Shown here piece after piece: positions 63,718 to 64,000 of a stretch of DNA of 64,000 nt. The first letter of the stretch is position 1, and each line of letters begins with the position of its first letter. Position numbers and translations under genes: made by a program. Source of the DNA: Tyto alba (Eukaryota > Chordata > Aves > Strigiformes > Tytonidae); assembly GCF_018691265.1 (NCBI RefSeq), contig NW_024881313.1, positions 10,802,501-10,866,500 on the forward strand. The letters are read 5' to 3'. The notes beneath the pieces are model-generated. The model did no database searches, was not told where the DNA came from, and saw only the letters and a list, made by a program, of their open reading frames with translations.

Positions 63718-64000
63718 TGTGCTGGGTCGGTGTGGCAGGATTTTTGGTAGCAGGGGAGGGGGATACAGCAGTGGCCCCTGTGAGAAGCTTCTCGAAGCTC
63801 CCCTGGCTCCAAGTCAGATCCACCTCTGCACCAAGGCCAAGCCAATCAGCGATGGTGGCTGCGCCTCTGCGATAACGTATTTAAGAAAGGGAACTTGGGA
63901 GGGGGTTGGGACTTGTGAGGAGGAGTTAGGAGAAGGACGCCAATGCAAACATTGAGGTCAGTGGAAGGAAGGAGGAGGAAGGGAGGGAGGTGCATCAGAG
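63718..64000 (+). mobile_element. LTR of an avian endogenous retrovirus, cut by window end
   Basis: From TGTGCTGGGTCGGTGTGGCA (63718) the sequence follows a bird LTR that I recognise by pattern: GGCAGGATTTTTGGTAGCAG, CTGTGAGAAGCTTCTCGAAG, AAGGCCAAGCCAATCAGCGA, GATAACGTATTTAAGAAAGG and the purine-rich GGAAGGAGGAGGAAGGGAGG near the end. A CCAAT box (63842-63846) and a TATTTAAG TATA-like box (63878-63885) sit in the expected U3 order, 30 bases apart. Surviving CpGs and good match suggest a moderately young copy. The TG at 63718 is taken as the LTR start; the 3' half and any internal retroviral sequence would lie outside the window. The class is probably ERVL-like, but this is from memory and not proven here. 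Confidence 0.8.
63842..63885 (+). promoter_or_regulatory. LTR promoter: CCAAT box and TATA-like box
   Basis: CCAAT at 63842-63846 and TATTTAAG at 63878-63885 give the usual spacing of a retroviral U3 promoter; transcription would be expected to begin about 25-30 bases after the TATA-like box, near 63910, and run out of the window. Activity is not shown. Confidence 0.55.

Noticed and set aside
1..64000. Search for tRNA, rRNA, small nuclear RNA, CRISPR arrays or bacterial-type operons
   Set aside because: No cloverleaf with A and B boxes, no ribosomal motif, no spaced direct-repeat array and no operon-like gene cluster was seen.

Overview
This window looks like a piece of a bird nuclear genome with no protein-coding gene that can be supported. 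Three things point to a bird: a 3' end of a CR1 LINE at 7700-7798 (plus strand) with the octamer-type ATTCTATG tail of avian CR1; a longer, older CR1 3' part on the minus strand at 14442-15151; and two LTRs of types I know from bird endogenous retroviruses (24827-25425, minus; 63718 to the window end, plus). The sequence is AT-rich, with many homopolymer runs and only short open frames. None of those frames reads as a host gene; the only ones with recognisable protein similarity are decayed remnants of LINE reverse transcriptase. The window is therefore either gene desert or the inside of a very large intron.

Layout: 1-7.7 kb is AT-rich spacer with an old CR1/L3-like reverse-transcriptase fragment (588-838), a T29 run and small tandem duplications. 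7.7-15.2 kb holds the two CR1 copies, a 29-bp palindrome and a possible conserved element (9390-9690). 15.2-25.5 kb is spacer with an (ACT)13 microsatellite, two small palindromes and a solo LTR flanked by a 5-bp target-site duplication. 25.5-37.6 kb contains a GC-rich patch (28418-28735), a possible conserved element (29090-29290) and two more old LINE pieces (35775-36335 and 37430-37592). 41.9-45.8 kb has a weak LINE fragment, the densest candidate cis-regulatory block (43370-45070) and a MIR-like SINE. 51.8-56.5 kb has two further candidate conserved elements and two copies of an old palindromic interspersed repeat. The last 7.5 kb is spacer with a (TTA)21 array and the beginning of a plus-strand LTR cut by the window end.

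Functionally, the plausible content is regulatory: several blocks with few homopolymers, many homeodomain-type TAAT cores, E-boxes and TCF-like sites resemble vertebrate conserved noncoding elements. This is inference from sequence texture; no alignment was possible. The repeat calls rest on remembered family consensus patterns, and exact subfamily names are left open. No rRNA, tRNA, CRISPR array or bacterial-type feature was seen, and I found no evidence of a novel biological system.
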